A stretch of 64,000 bases of DNA from Deltaproteobacteria bacterium HGW-Deltaproteobacteria-4 (GTDB lineage Bacteria > Desulfobacterota > Desulfuromonadia > Desulfuromonadales > UBA2197). The notes beneath the pieces are model-generated. The model saw only the letters and a list, made by a program, of their open reading frames with translations. It was not told where the DNA came from and did not search any database. Both the position numbers and the translations under genes were made by a program. Location: positions 1 through 64,000 of the forward strand of contig PHAV01000005.1 of the NCBI GenBank assembly GCA_002841765.1. The letters are read 5' to 3'. Below are positions 26,136 to 33,853 of this stretch, piece after piece (position 1 is the first letter of the stretch; every line of letters begins with the position of its first letter).

Positions 26136-26230
26136 CAGCAATGGCCTTCCACAAGAGGAGCAACCAGGTAGGTCGGGGCAGGTCGAGGGATGTAAAGTTT
26201 CCTCAGGCGCTGCTGGCATTGCCGAAGGGA

Positions 26231-26587
26231 TTAGCCGATCTTTTCCTGACGCTCTTGTTCGGTTTTGCAATCGATGCAAAGGGTCGTCACCGGCCGGGCT
26301 TTTAGGCGGGCTACGCTGATATCTTCGCCGCAACTTTCGCAGACACCAAAATCTCCTTCTTCGATGCGCTCTAAAGCTTCGCGAATTTTGAGGATGAGTT
26401 TACGCTCGCGGTCACGAATCCTCAGCTCGAAGTTGCGGTCTGATTCCAGCGAAGCGCGATCAGTCGGGTCGGGGAAATTAGTCTTTTCATCCGTCATTTC
26501 CGTCACGGTTCTTCCGGCATCGCGCTGCAAGGTTTCAAGCTGCTCTTGGAGAGTTTTTTTGAGTTCTTCCAGCTGGGTATGGTCCAT
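26231..26587 (-). CDS. dksA: DksA-type RNA polymerase-binding transcription factor
   Basis: A 118-residue DksA/TraR protein that binds in the secondary channel of RNA polymerase and acts with ppGpp. A coiled coil (about 1-75) carries the tip motif DPTDRAS (DxxDxA form). The C-terminal zinc finger has CESCGEDI and CIDC (C4). The length is shorter than E. coli DksA but usual for this lineage. A second family member lies at 59140-59493. Confidence 0.92.
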   Translation of the reverse strand: MDHTQLEELKKTLQEQLETLQRDAGRTVTEMTDEKTNFPDPTDRASLESDRNFELRIRDRERKLILKIREALERIEEGDFGVCESCGEDISVARLKARPVTTLCIDCKTEQERQEKIG

Positions 26588-26680
26588 GTCTCGCCCCTGT
26601 CGGTTTAGGTTAGCTGAATATTATAAAGAAGAAGTCATGTTCGGTCAATCAGATAAAAAGCGTTACACTGTGTGTGGGCG

Positions 26681-27190
26681 TCAGGAGGGAAACTGGGCAA
26701 AGATCAGATAAGCCATCATGATCGCCAGTCCCCAGAGGATGACAATGTCCGAGTGTTTCATTGGCGGTGCTTGGGCAAGGGCCCGTGTTTCATCGGTGAT
26801 CGCAGTAGCCGGCGCCCGCTCCAGCACGCTGGTGAGCAAGTGATCAAAGCCGTCATACATATTGGCGATGATCAAAAAGTCTTCGCCGGCATTGATTGTC
26901 AGAAAGGCGCGTTGCCTCACCCGCACCGTCTCTACCGCGGTAATCTCACTCCAGAGAAAGGCCCGCACCCGGCCGAGGCGAATCAATCGCAAGCCGTCAA
27001 CATCGATTTCGATCCGTCGCGCCAAGCATTCGAAGAGGAGGTAGCCGAGGGGTATAAGGGCGCAGCCGACCACCAGCAGTTTAGCTGAGGGTTGCTCCTG
27101 GATGATGACGATCGCCGCGAGGACCAGACAAAGGAGGACGACGAGGCCGAGGGGGAGGACAAAGGAAAGACGGATGCGATAGGTCTGCAT
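26681..27190 (-). CDS. Small membrane protein with PH-like domain
   Basis: A 169-residue protein. There are two N-terminal hydrophobic helices (about 8-28 and 36-54), then a beta-rich stretch (IEIDVDGLRLIRLGRVRAF, then LWSEITAVE) that fits a bacterial PH-like fold, and a C-terminal membrane helix (about 146-165). No enzyme motif is seen. AGGAA lies 9 bases before the ATG, inside the end of the 36-residue ORF upstream, whose stop is only 3 bases before this start. The function is unknown. Confidence 0.75.
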   Translation of the reverse strand: MQTYRIRLSFVLPLGLVVLLCLVLAAIVIIQEQPSAKLLVVGCALIPLGYLLFECLARRIEIDVDGLRLIRLGRVRAFLWSEITAVETVRVRQRAFLTINAGEDFLIIANMYDGFDHLLTSVLERAPATAITDETRALAQAPPMKHSDIVILWGLAIMMAYLIFAQFPS

Positions 27191-27193
27191 AGA

Positions 27194-27304
27194 TTAAATT
27201 CCTGAGCGGAGGAAGAGAAAACTTTTTCCACCTTCTCTGTTTTTAAGTTGAATGGCGCCGGTCAACTGCGACATCACTGCTTTTCTATAAACTTCGCGCT
27301 TCAT
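27194..27304 (-). CDS. Small ORF of 36 residues upstream of the PH-like protein
   Basis: ATG 27304 reads MKREVYRKAVMSQLTGAIQ and continues for 36 basic residues to TAA at 27194. AGGTGA lies 7 bases before the ATG, and the stop is 3 bases from the next gene's ATG, so translational coupling is likely. No domain is recognised. It could be a small protein or a translated leader for the membrane protein gene. It lies 50 bases downstream of radA on the same strand. Confidence 0.5.
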   Translation of the reverse strand: MKREVYRKAVMSQLTGAIQLKNREGGKSFLFLRSGI

Positions 27305-27354
27305 AGCCTTGTCACCTCGAGTGAAATGCGACAATTTTCCGTCCATCTTTGAGC

Positions 27355-28713
27355 TCATTCAAACAATCCTTCCAGTGCCTCGGCGGCGGTGCGCACGCCA
27401 ATCAGCTCCATTCCCGGCGGAGCGTCGAGATTCTTCAGATTCCCCTGCGGCAGCAGGCAGCGGGTAAAACCGAGGCGGGCTGCTTCCTTGACGCGCAGTT
27501 CGGGGCGGGAGACGGCCCGGACTTCGCCGGCAAGGCCGACTTCGCCAAAGAGGATGGCGCGTGGCGGGATCGGCCGGTTCATGTGGCTGGAAGCGAGGGC
27601 GGCCATGACCGCCAGATCAGCGGCGGGTTCGTCGAGCTTGACGCCGCCGGCGACGTTGACAAAGATATCTTGGGCGAGCAGCGAGAGCCCGACCTTCTTT
27701 TCGAGGACGGCGACGAGGAGGGAGACGCGGTTGTGGTCGATCCCCATGGTCGTGCGCCGCGGTGTGCCAAGAGACGAACCGGAAACCAGCGCCTGCACCT
27801 CGACAAGGATCGGCCGGCTCCCCTCCAGAGATGCGACGACGCTGCTCCCGGTCGCCCCTTCGGCACGTTCGGCGAGGAAGAGTTCGGAAGGATTCGCCAC
27901 TTCACTGAGGCCAGACTCCTTCATCTCGAAGACGCCGATCTCGTTGGTCGAGCCGAAGCGGTTCTTGACGGCGCGAAGGATGCGGTAGGGGTGGCCGGGG
28001 TTCCCTTCAAAGTAAAGGACGGTATCGACGAGGTGCTCAAGGACACGCGGCCCGGCGATGGCGCCGTCCTTGGTGACGTGGCCGACGAGGAAGGTGGGGA
28101 TACCGTCAACCTTGGCGGTCTGCATCAGCCGGCCCGCACATTCCCGCACCTGACTGACCGAGCCAGGGGCGGATTCGAGGGCAGCGGTGAAGATGGTCTG
28201 GATCGAGTCGATGACCAAAAAGGCCGGTTTGAGCTCGCGCACCCGGTCGAGGATCGCTTCGAGGGCGGTCTCGGCAAGGAGGTAGAGCTGCCCGTCCGCG
28301 ACGCCGAGACGGTCGGCGCGCATTTTGATCTGCTTGGTCGATTCTTCGGCGCTGACATACAGGGCGATGCCGGCAGCGGCAAGCTGGCCGACCGCCTGCA
28401 ACAGCAGGGTCGATTTGCCGATGCCGGGATCTCCGCCGATAAGGATGAGGGAGCCGGGGACGACGCCGCCGCCGAGGACGCGGTCGAATTCACCGATGCC
28501 GCACTGCAAGCGGTCCTCTTCGCTGGCATCGACTTCATGGAGGCGTTGCGGCCGACCGAGGGAGGCGGTCATGCGCGGCGTGCTCCCCTTGGGAGAGATG
28601 GTGACCGTCTCTTCGGCGAGGGAATTCCAGGCGCCGCAATCGGGGCAGCGCCCCAGCCATTTTGGCGACTGAAAGCCGCATTGCTGGCAATTGTAGAGGG
28701 ATTTCTGTTTCAT
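27355..28713 (-). CDS. radA: DNA repair protein RadA
   Basis: A RecA-like branch-migration ATPase acting in recombinational repair. It has 452 residues. The N-terminal C4 zinc finger is CQQCGFQSPKWLGRCPDC (9-26). Walker A is GGDPGIGKST. The RadA-specific KNRFG motif is present as VKNRFGSTNEIG, and the C-terminal Lon-protease-like domain has the usual GGVKLDEPAADLA. The length is typical. It is divergent from the zinc-uptake operon. Confidence 0.96.
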   Translation of the reverse strand: MKQKSLYNCQQCGFQSPKWLGRCPDCGAWNSLAEETVTISPKGSTPRMTASLGRPQRLHEVDASEEDRLQCGIGEFDRVLGGGVVPGSLILIGGDPGIGKSTLLLQAVGQLAAAGIALYVSAEESTKQIKMRADRLGVADGQLYLLAETALEAILDRVRELKPAFLVIDSIQTIFTAALESAPGSVSQVRECAGRLMQTAKVDGIPTFLVGHVTKDGAIAGPRVLEHLVDTVLYFEGNPGHPYRILRAVKNRFGSTNEIGVFEMKESGLSEVANPSELFLAERAEGATGSSVVASLEGSRPILVEVQALVSGSSLGTPRRTTMGIDHNRVSLLVAVLEKKVGLSLLAQDIFVNVAGGVKLDEPAADLAVMAALASSHMNRPIPPRAILFGEVGLAGEVRAVSRPELRVKEAARLGFTRCLLPQGNLKNLDAPPGMELIGVRTAAEALEGLFE

Positions 28714-28777
28714 GATCGCGCAGTGTACGGGCTTGATCTGGCAGTGTCAACGGCTGTTGCGCGCTGCCACTTCATCC

Positions 28778-28807
28778 TTGACAAGAGGAGGACCCTTCCG
28801 CTATTAA
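28778..28807 (+). promoter_or_regulatory. Promoter of the zinc-uptake operon
   Basis: TTGACA (28778-28783), an 18-base spacer and TATTAA (28802-28807) form a sigma70-type promoter. The -10 overlaps the left arm of the palindrome at 28804-28828, so a bound repressor would block RNA polymerase. Confidence 0.7.
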
Positions 28808-28828
28808 ATGGAAATCATTTCCATTTAA
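28804..28828. promoter_or_regulatory. Perfect palindromic operator, probable Zur box
   Basis: Arms TTAAATGGAAA and TTTCCATTTAA (11 bp each) flank TCA. The site ends 11 bases before the start codon of the Fur-family regulator and covers the -10 element. Fur-family proteins bind such AT-rich inverted repeats. With znuACB downstream, zinc-dependent autorepression by the encoded regulator is the simplest reading. Confidence 0.8.
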
Positions 28829-28839
28829 ACGAGTCATCC

Positions 28840-29259
28840 ATGTCGCATGATTTTCCGCAACTCCTTAAAAGCCTGCAACTCAAAGTCACGCCGCAACGTT
28901 TGGCGATTCTGGAGAGCATGAGCGCCGTCCGTACCTACCTCAGTCCCGAAGAGGTGCAGGGGCAGGTACAGCGGCGCACGAATAGCAAGGTCGGGCTGCC
29001 GACGATCTACCGCAACCTCGAAGAACTCTCCAGCCAGGGGGTGGTCAGTAAGATCCTTCATCCCAACCGCCAGCTTTATTACTACTTCTGCGCCAATCGC
29101 GACCACCATCATCACTTTGTCTGCCTCGCCTGCCGTACGGTGCAGGACATCCACGACTGCGGTTGTGCCGAACTGGCCGGCCAGATTGATGGTCAGATCG
29201 AACTTCAGATTATGCAGGCCCTCGGCACCTGTCGCCGTTGCTGCAACCAGAACGCATAA
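28840..29259 (+). CDS. zur: Fur-family zinc uptake regulator (Zur-like)
   Basis: A 139-residue metalloregulator. The winged helix (about 1-80) has KVTPQRLAILE and GLPTIYRNLEEL, the Fur recognition helix. The metal/dimer domain has a His cluster DHHHHFVC followed by CLAC, and a CRRC near the C-terminus, the structural zinc site. The start ATG 28840 is set by homology. A long upstream open frame is antisense to radA and is not coding. It is the first gene before znuA, znuC and znuB and lies directly behind the palindrome, so zinc is the most likely corepressor, though Fur or Mur roles cannot be excluded. Confidence 0.87.
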   Translation: MSHDFPQLLKSLQLKVTPQRLAILESMSAVRTYLSPEEVQGQVQRRTNSKVGLPTIYRNLEELSSQGVVSKILHPNRQLYYYFCANRDHHHHFVCLACRTVQDIHDCGCAELAGQIDGQIELQIMQALGTCRRCCNQNA

Positions 29260-29274
29260 AGGGGACGATTGACA

Positions 29275-30213
29275 ATGCCCAGAATTCTCCTCCTCATTCT
29301 GCTTTTCGGCGGCCTCTTCCTGCCGGCGTGCAGCAAACCCGAGAGCGCTCCGCCAGTCGCCACCAAGCTGCAGGTCGTCACCTCCCTCTTCCCCCTTTAC
29401 GATTTTGTCCGGCAGATCGGCGGTGATCAAGTCGAAGTCACTCTATTGCTGCCGCCGGGGGTGGAGGCGCACAGTTTCGACCCGAAACCGGACGATATCC
29501 TCCGCGTTAATCGCGCCGGCCTCTTCATCTACACCCACAAAGCCATGGAAGTCTGGGCGGCGACGATAGCACAGAGCGTCGATCCGGCCCGGGTAACGAT
29601 CGTCGATGCCAGCGTCGGGGCGCAATTGCGACCGAGTAGCGGCGATGGGGATGAGCACGATGACCACGCTCATAGCCCCGGGGCAATCGATCCCCACCTC
29701 TGGCTTGACTTTGCCAACGCGCAGGTCATGGTCGACAACATCGCCGCGGCGATGGCCAGCAAAGATCCGGCGCATCGCGACCTTTATCTCGCCAATGCCG
29801 CGGCGTATCGGGACCGTCTTGATCACCTCGACGCCGCTTACCGCCGCAGCCTCACTGATTGTAAAAAGCGGACACTGCTGCAGGGCGGGCATTTTGCCCT
29901 CGGCTATCTCACCGCCCGCTACGGCCTGAAGTATCATGCCGCGGCCGCGGTCAATCCCGAAGCCGAACCGACGGCGGCGACGATGGCGGCCCTAGTTAAG
30001 CAGATGCGCCGCGATGATCTCCGTTACCTCTTCAGCGAAGAGTTGGTCTCGCCCAAGCTGGCGGAAACGATTGCCAAGGAAGGGGGAGGATCGGTCCTCC
30101 TGCTCAGTGCCGCCCATAATGTCAGCAAGGCCGACTTTGAGCGGGGCATCACTTTCATCGAGATCATGGAGCGCAACCTGAAGAATCTGCAGATCGGACT
30201 CGAATGCCGATGA
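29275..30213 (+). CDS. znuA: Zinc ABC transporter, periplasmic binding lipoprotein
   Basis: A cluster A-I substrate-binding protein of 312 residues. The signal ends in a lipobox LPAC, so it is lipid-anchored. The metal ligands expected for the family are visible: GVEAHSFDPKP (His), IDPHLWLDF (His), GGHFALGYLTARYG (His), and LFSEELVSPKLAETIA. A His/Asp-rich loop (DGDEHDDHAHS), typical of zinc rather than manganese binders, lies between the first two. ATG 29275 is preferred, although TTG 29269 is better spaced from GGGGA. The stop overlaps znuC. Confidence 0.93.
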   Translation: MPRILLLILLFGGLFLPACSKPESAPPVATKLQVVTSLFPLYDFVRQIGGDQVEVTLLLPPGVEAHSFDPKPDDILRVNRAGLFIYTHKAMEVWAATIAQSVDPARVTIVDASVGAQLRPSSGDGDEHDDHAHSPGAIDPHLWLDFANAQVMVDNIAAAMASKDPAHRDLYLANAAAYRDRLDHLDAAYRRSLTDCKKRTLLQGGHFALGYLTARYGLKYHAAAAVNPEAEPTAATMAALVKQMRRDDLRYLFSEELVSPKLAETIAKEGGGSVLLLSAAHNVSKADFERGITFIEIMERNLKNLQIGLECR

Positions 30214-30968
30214 TTCTCCTGCAAGCCGAGCAGCTGCATATTGCCTACGGCAGTACCGATATTCTCCGCGACATCTCTTTTCAGGTGCAGACCGGCGACT
30301 ATCTCGGCATTGTCGGCCCCAATGGTTCGGGGAAGAGCACCCTGATCCGGGCGATGCTCGGTCTCGTCCCCGTCACCTCCGGCATCGTCCGCCTCCTCGG
30401 ACAGCCGTTATCACTCTTCAGTGACTGGCAGAAGATCGGCTATCTCCCCCAGCGCCTCAGCTTTGCCAACCCGCACTTCCCCGCCACCGTCGAAGAGATT
30501 GTCCGTCTCGGCTTCATTGACAAGAAGGGCCCGAAGCGCCGTATCGATGCCAGTGAAGCCAAACAACTCGAAGAGATCCTTGCCCGCATGGGGATCATCG
30601 ACCTGCGCCAGCAGCTGATCGGTCACCTTTCCGGCGGGCAGCAGCAGCGCGCCCTCCTCGCTCGTGCCCTGGTGGGTCGCCCGGCCCTCCTCCTCCTTGA
30701 TGAACCGACCACCGCTCTTGACCCGGAGACGCGGGAGGATTTCTACGATATTGTCAAGGAGCTCAACCGCGAGGTGGGGACGGCGATCATCCTCATCACC
30801 CACGACACCTGGAATATCGGCCAGTATGCCAAACGCTTTGTCTACCTCGACAAAACGGTGATCTTTGACGGCACCTTCGCCGAATTCTGCGCGTCGGAAG
30901 AGATGACCAGCTTCTTCGGGGAGCACTCGAACAAGACCATCTACCATCACCACGGAGACCACTGCTGA
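30204..30968 (+). CDS. znuC: Zinc ABC transporter, ATP-binding protein
   Basis: A 254-residue ABC ATPase. It has Walker A GPNGSGKST, a Q-loop in YLPQRLSF, signature LSGGQQQRALLARAL and Walker B LLLLDEPTTALD, then the His switch THDTW. Two in-frame ATGs (30204 and 30210) are possible. The second forms an ATGA overlap with the znuA stop. It couples ATP hydrolysis to transport through ZnuB. The C-terminus is His-rich (YHHHGDHC). Confidence 0.94.
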   Translation: MPMILLQAEQLHIAYGSTDILRDISFQVQTGDYLGIVGPNGSGKSTLIRAMLGLVPVTSGIVRLLGQPLSLFSDWQKIGYLPQRLSFANPHFPATVEEIVRLGFIDKKGPKRRIDASEAKQLEEILARMGIIDLRQQLIGHLSGGQQQRALLARALVGRPALLLLDEPTTALDPETREDFYDIVKELNREVGTAIILITHDTWNIGQYAKRFVYLDKTVIFDGTFAEFCASEEMTSFFGEHSNKTIYHHHGDHC

Positions 30969-31789
30969 TGCCAACCTTCGAGATTCTCGGCTACGGCTTT
31001 ATCCAGCGCGCCCTGATCGCCGGGACGCTGATCGGTCTCCTCTGCGCCCTCCTCGGCCTCTTTCTGGTGCTGCGCCGTTTTTCCCTGATCGGTGATGGCC
31101 TCGCCCACTTCACCTTCGGCAGCGTCGCCCTTGTCCTCCTCTGCGGCGTCAGCGCCCACTGGGTGACTTATGCGGCGATCCCCCTGGTCCTGGTCGGCGC
31201 CCTCGGCATTCTCAAGCTCACCTCCAGCGCCCGTATTCACGGCGACACCGCCATCGGCATCGTCTCCGCCCTCGGTATCGCTCTCGGCGTTATCCTCGCC
31301 AGCCTCTCCGGCGGATATAATGTCGATCTCTTCAGCTATCTCTTCGGCAATATCCTCATCATCACCCGCAATGACGTCCTCCTCACCGCCGCCCTCGCGG
31401 TCGTCGTTATCGCGGTTGTGGCCCTGCGCGGCCGGGCTTTCTTTGCCGTCGCTTTCGATGAAGATCTCGCCCGCACCTCGGGGATCAATACCAATCGCGC
31501 CAATGTCATCCTCGTCCTCCTTACCGCCCTGACTGTCGTCCTCGCCATGAAGCTGGTCGGAATCATGCTCGTCTCCGCCCTCCTCATCCTGCCGCCGGTG
31601 GCGGCGCTGCAACTTGGCCGCGGTTTTTTGCCGACCCTCCTGCTGGCCGCTGTCTTCGGCATCCTGTCGGTCCTCAGCGGCATCCTCGCCTCCTTTGTCC
31701 TCAATCTGCCGACCGGCGGGACGATTATCGTCGCTTCGTTTCTGCTCTTTGTGGTGGCGGCGTTGGCGGGGCGATGGCGGCGGGGGTGA
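30968..31789 (+). CDS. znuB: Zinc ABC transporter, permease
   Basis: A 273-residue ABC-3-type inner-membrane permease with about eight or nine hydrophobic helices. Typical family segments are LRRFSLIGDGLAHFTFG, SALGIALGV and MKLVGIMLVSALLILPP. The ATG shares a base with the znuC stop (TGATG). It completes the zur-znuA-znuC-znuB operon. Confidence 0.94.
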   Translation: MPTFEILGYGFIQRALIAGTLIGLLCALLGLFLVLRRFSLIGDGLAHFTFGSVALVLLCGVSAHWVTYAAIPLVLVGALGILKLTSSARIHGDTAIGIVSALGIALGVILASLSGGYNVDLFSYLFGNILIITRNDVLLTAALAVVVIAVVALRGRAFFAVAFDEDLARTSGINTNRANVILVLLTALTVVLAMKLVGIMLVSALLILPPVAALQLGRGFLPTLLLAAVFGILSVLSGILASFVLNLPTGGTIIVASFLLFVVAALAGRWRRG

Positions 31790-31849
31790 AAAATAAAACC
31801 GGGCGATCCATGAATTGCCCCTACGATAACATCCATTTCAAGGAAACCC

Positions 31850-33484
31850 ATGATTCAGCTCATCAACATCAGCCGCCAGCACGGCAGCCAGATCCTTTTT
31901 CAAAACGCTTCCGCCCAGATCCTCCCCGGCAGCCGTAGCGGCCTGGTTGGGCCGAACGGCGCCGGCAAGACCACGGTCTTCCGCCTCATCACCGGCGAAG
32001 AACACCCTGACAGCGGCGATATCGTCGTCCCCAAGGGGGCGGTGATCGGCTACTTCTCGCAGGATGTCGGCGATATGTGCGGCCGCTCGGCGCTGGCGGA
32101 GGTTATGGCCGCCTCCGGGAATACCGTTCAGCTCGGCGAAGAGTTGACACAGATGGAAGCGCAGATGTGCGATCCCCTCGATGATGACGTTATGGCGGCG
32201 CTTCTGGAGCGCTACGGCGAGGCCCAGGCCGAGTTCGAGAATCGCGGCGGCTACGATCTCGAATCCCGCGCCCAGGCGGTCCTCACCGGTCTCGGCATCG
32301 GCCCCGACGCCTACGATCGGCCGGTCGAATCGTTCAGCGGCGGCTGGAAGATGCGCATCGCTCTGGCCAAGATTCTCACCCTCAACCCCGACTATCTCCT
32401 CCTCGACGAGCCGACCAACCATCTCGACGTCGAATCGATCATCTGGCTCGAAGAGTGGCTTGCCACTGACTTCAAGGGGGCGCTGCTCATGACCAGCCAT
32501 GACCGCGAGTTCATGAACCGCTCGGTCAAACGGATCATCGAAGTCTCTGGCGGCACCATCACCACCTACACTGGCGACTACGATTACTACGAGCGGGAGC
32601 GGGATATCCGCCTTGAACAGCTCCTTGCCAGCCACCGCCGCCAACAGGAGATGCTCGCCAAGGAGGAGGAGTTCATCGCCCGTTTTGCCGCGCGCGCCAG
32701 TCATGCCGCCCAGGTGCAGTCGCGGGTGAAGAAGATCGACAAGATCGAGCGCATCGAGATTCCGGCGGCACAGCGCAAGGTCAAGTTCGAATTTCCGCCG
32801 GTGCCGCGCAGCGGCGACGATGTCGTCAAGATCGAAGGACTCGCCAAAGGGTGGCCCCTCCCCGACGGCAGCGTCAAATCGGTCTTCGGCGGCGTCAACG
32901 GTCTCATCCGCCGCGGCGAAAAGATCGCGGTGGTCGGCGTCAACGGCGCCGGTAAATCGACCTTCCTCAAGGTCCTCGCCGGCCAGACCGAACCGAGCGC
33001 CGGCAGCGCCATCATCGGCGCCAGTGTCTCGGCCGGCTACTTCAGCCAGCACGCCATGGAGATCCTCGACCCCAAGCTCACCGTCTTTGAGACGGTGCAG
33101 AATGCCCTCCCTAACGCCAGCATCGGCGCGGTGCACAACCTCTGCGGCGCTTTCCTCTTCAGCGGCGAAACATCTGAGAAGCGCATCGACCGCCTCTCCG
33201 GCGGCGAAAAGAGCCGGGTGGTCCTCGCTACCTTGTTGGCGCGCCCTCTCAACTTCCTCATTCTCGACGAGCCGACCAACCATCTCGACATCGATTCGCG
33301 CGAGCTCCTCCTCCAGGCGCTGCAGGACTTCGGCGGCACCGTCATCCTCGTCAGCCACGACCGCCACTTCCTCCGCGCTTTGGTCAACCGCGTCTTTGTC
33401 GTCGACCACGGCGAGATGATCATCTATGAAGGGGATTACGACTACTATCTGCACAAAAGCGGCCGAGAGGCGCACGGCGGGTAA
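31850..33484 (+). CDS. ABC-F family ATPase (translation factor or resistance type)
   Basis: A 544-residue soluble protein with two ABC domains and no membrane part. Domain 1 has GPNGAGKTT, SGGWKMRIALA and LLLDEPTNHLD. Domain 2 has GVNGAGKST, LSGGEKSRVVLA and LILDEPTNHLD. A linker of about 80 residues with a charged helix (RVKKIDKIERIE) joins them. This is the plan of EttA/Uup/YbiT proteins, which act on the ribosome E-site. The exact subgroup cannot be fixed by eye. It is separated from znuB by 60 bases and may be transcribed on its own. Confidence 0.93.
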   Translation: MIQLINISRQHGSQILFQNASAQILPGSRSGLVGPNGAGKTTVFRLITGEEHPDSGDIVVPKGAVIGYFSQDVGDMCGRSALAEVMAASGNTVQLGEELTQMEAQMCDPLDDDVMAALLERYGEAQAEFENRGGYDLESRAQAVLTGLGIGPDAYDRPVESFSGGWKMRIALAKILTLNPDYLLLDEPTNHLDVESIIWLEEWLATDFKGALLMTSHDREFMNRSVKRIIEVSGGTITTYTGDYDYYERERDIRLEQLLASHRRQQEMLAKEEEFIARFAARASHAAQVQSRVKKIDKIERIEIPAAQRKVKFEFPPVPRSGDDVVKIEGLAKGWPLPDGSVKSVFGGVNGLIRRGEKIAVVGVNGAGKSTFLKVLAGQTEPSAGSAIIGASVSAGYFSQHAMEILDPKLTVFETVQNALPNASIGAVHNLCGAFLFSGETSEKRIDRLSGGEKSRVVLATLLARPLNFLILDEPTNHLDIDSRELLLQALQDFGGTVILVSHDRHFLRALVNRVFVVDHGEMIIYEGDYDYYLHKSGREAHGG

Positions 33485-33576
33485 GCTGGAAAAATAAGTG
33501 GTTAATTCCTTCTTATTGAGAGGAGACAGAACCCCAAGGAAACAGATAGGTTAAGGTCGGATGACGAAAAAAGGGA

Positions 33577-33659
33577 GCGGAGATCAGCATAATGACACAT
33601 AATGACAAATCCCTTGCTGCAGCTGACGCACCGTGTTAATCTCCGCCCGTTATTTTTTT
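33577..33659 (+). ncRNA. Candidate small structured RNA with terminator
   Basis: GCGGAGAT (33577-33584) can pair with ATCTCCGC (33639-33646), closing a loop of about 54 bases with a smaller CAGC/GCTG stem inside. A run of seven T follows at 33653-33659. The shape is that of a small RNA or riboswitch expression platform ending in an intrinsic terminator. No known RNA family was recognised, and no promoter was identified with confidence. Confidence 0.35.
33588..33607. repeat. Perfect tandem 10-bp repeat CATAATGACA
   Basis: CATAATGACA occurs at 33588-33597 and again at 33598-33607. A 10-bp period puts both copies on the same DNA face, as for response-regulator half-sites. It sits inside the structured segment at 33577-33659. 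The function is unknown. Confidence 0.55.
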
Positions 33660-33717
33660 GTAATGATTCCAGCTGGAGCTGTCCATGGCCAGATGCAGTA
33701 GCAGGGGATAACAATCG

Positions 33718-33755
33718 AACCGCCCGATGTCAATAGCCATCCGGGCGGTTTTTTT
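33718..33755 (+). terminator. Hairpin with T run before the GGDEF/EAL gene
   Basis: AACCGCCCG (33718-33726) and CGGGCGGTT (33742-33750) flank a 15-base loop and run into a T tract ending at 33755. It is a good intrinsic terminator on the plus strand. The same two arms occur again after the GGDEF/EAL gene at 36381-36414. Confidence 0.75.
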
Positions 33756-33853
33756 CATTGATTTGCCGTGAAGAATAGCGGCGAACCGCCAGCACGAGCA
33801 GGGAGCCCTGCTCCTTCCTCTGCCCTTTTTAAACCTCATAGGTAGCGACAGCG

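Larger units (their letters stand above)
33485..33853. other. Structured intergenic region between the ABC-F gene and the GGDEF/EAL gene
   Basis: These 369 bases hold no ORF with a convincing ribosome binding site. They contain a long stem with a T7 tail (33577-33659), a tandem 10-bp repeat inside it, a second terminator-like hairpin (33718-33755), and an 8-bp GC hairpin at 33796-33813 followed by a pyrimidine-rich tract. The GGDEF/EAL gene starts at 33854 with only a weak ribosome binding site (AGGTAG). I see no match to the c-di-GMP riboswitch consensus. Confidence 0.6.

Noticed and set aside
27349-28839. 5' extension of the Fur-family gene by about 500 codons
   Set aside because: The extension is antisense to radA. 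The real protein begins at ATG 28840, after the promoter and operator.
31838-33475. 545-codon open frame on the minus strand
   Set aside because: It is exactly antisense to the ABC-F gene, whose motifs are complete. Its translation is Asp/Glu/Val-rich, as expected for the reverse strand of GC-rich coding DNA.
33636-33839. 67-codon minus-strand frame before the GGDEF/EAL gene
   Set aside because: It reads through the AACCGCCCG hairpin and has no ribosome binding site. It is better explained by the terminator.
33485-33853. c-di-GMP (GEMM) riboswitch upstream of the GGDEF/EAL gene
   Set aside because: The expected conserved segments of that family are not present on either strand, despite the suggestive position.
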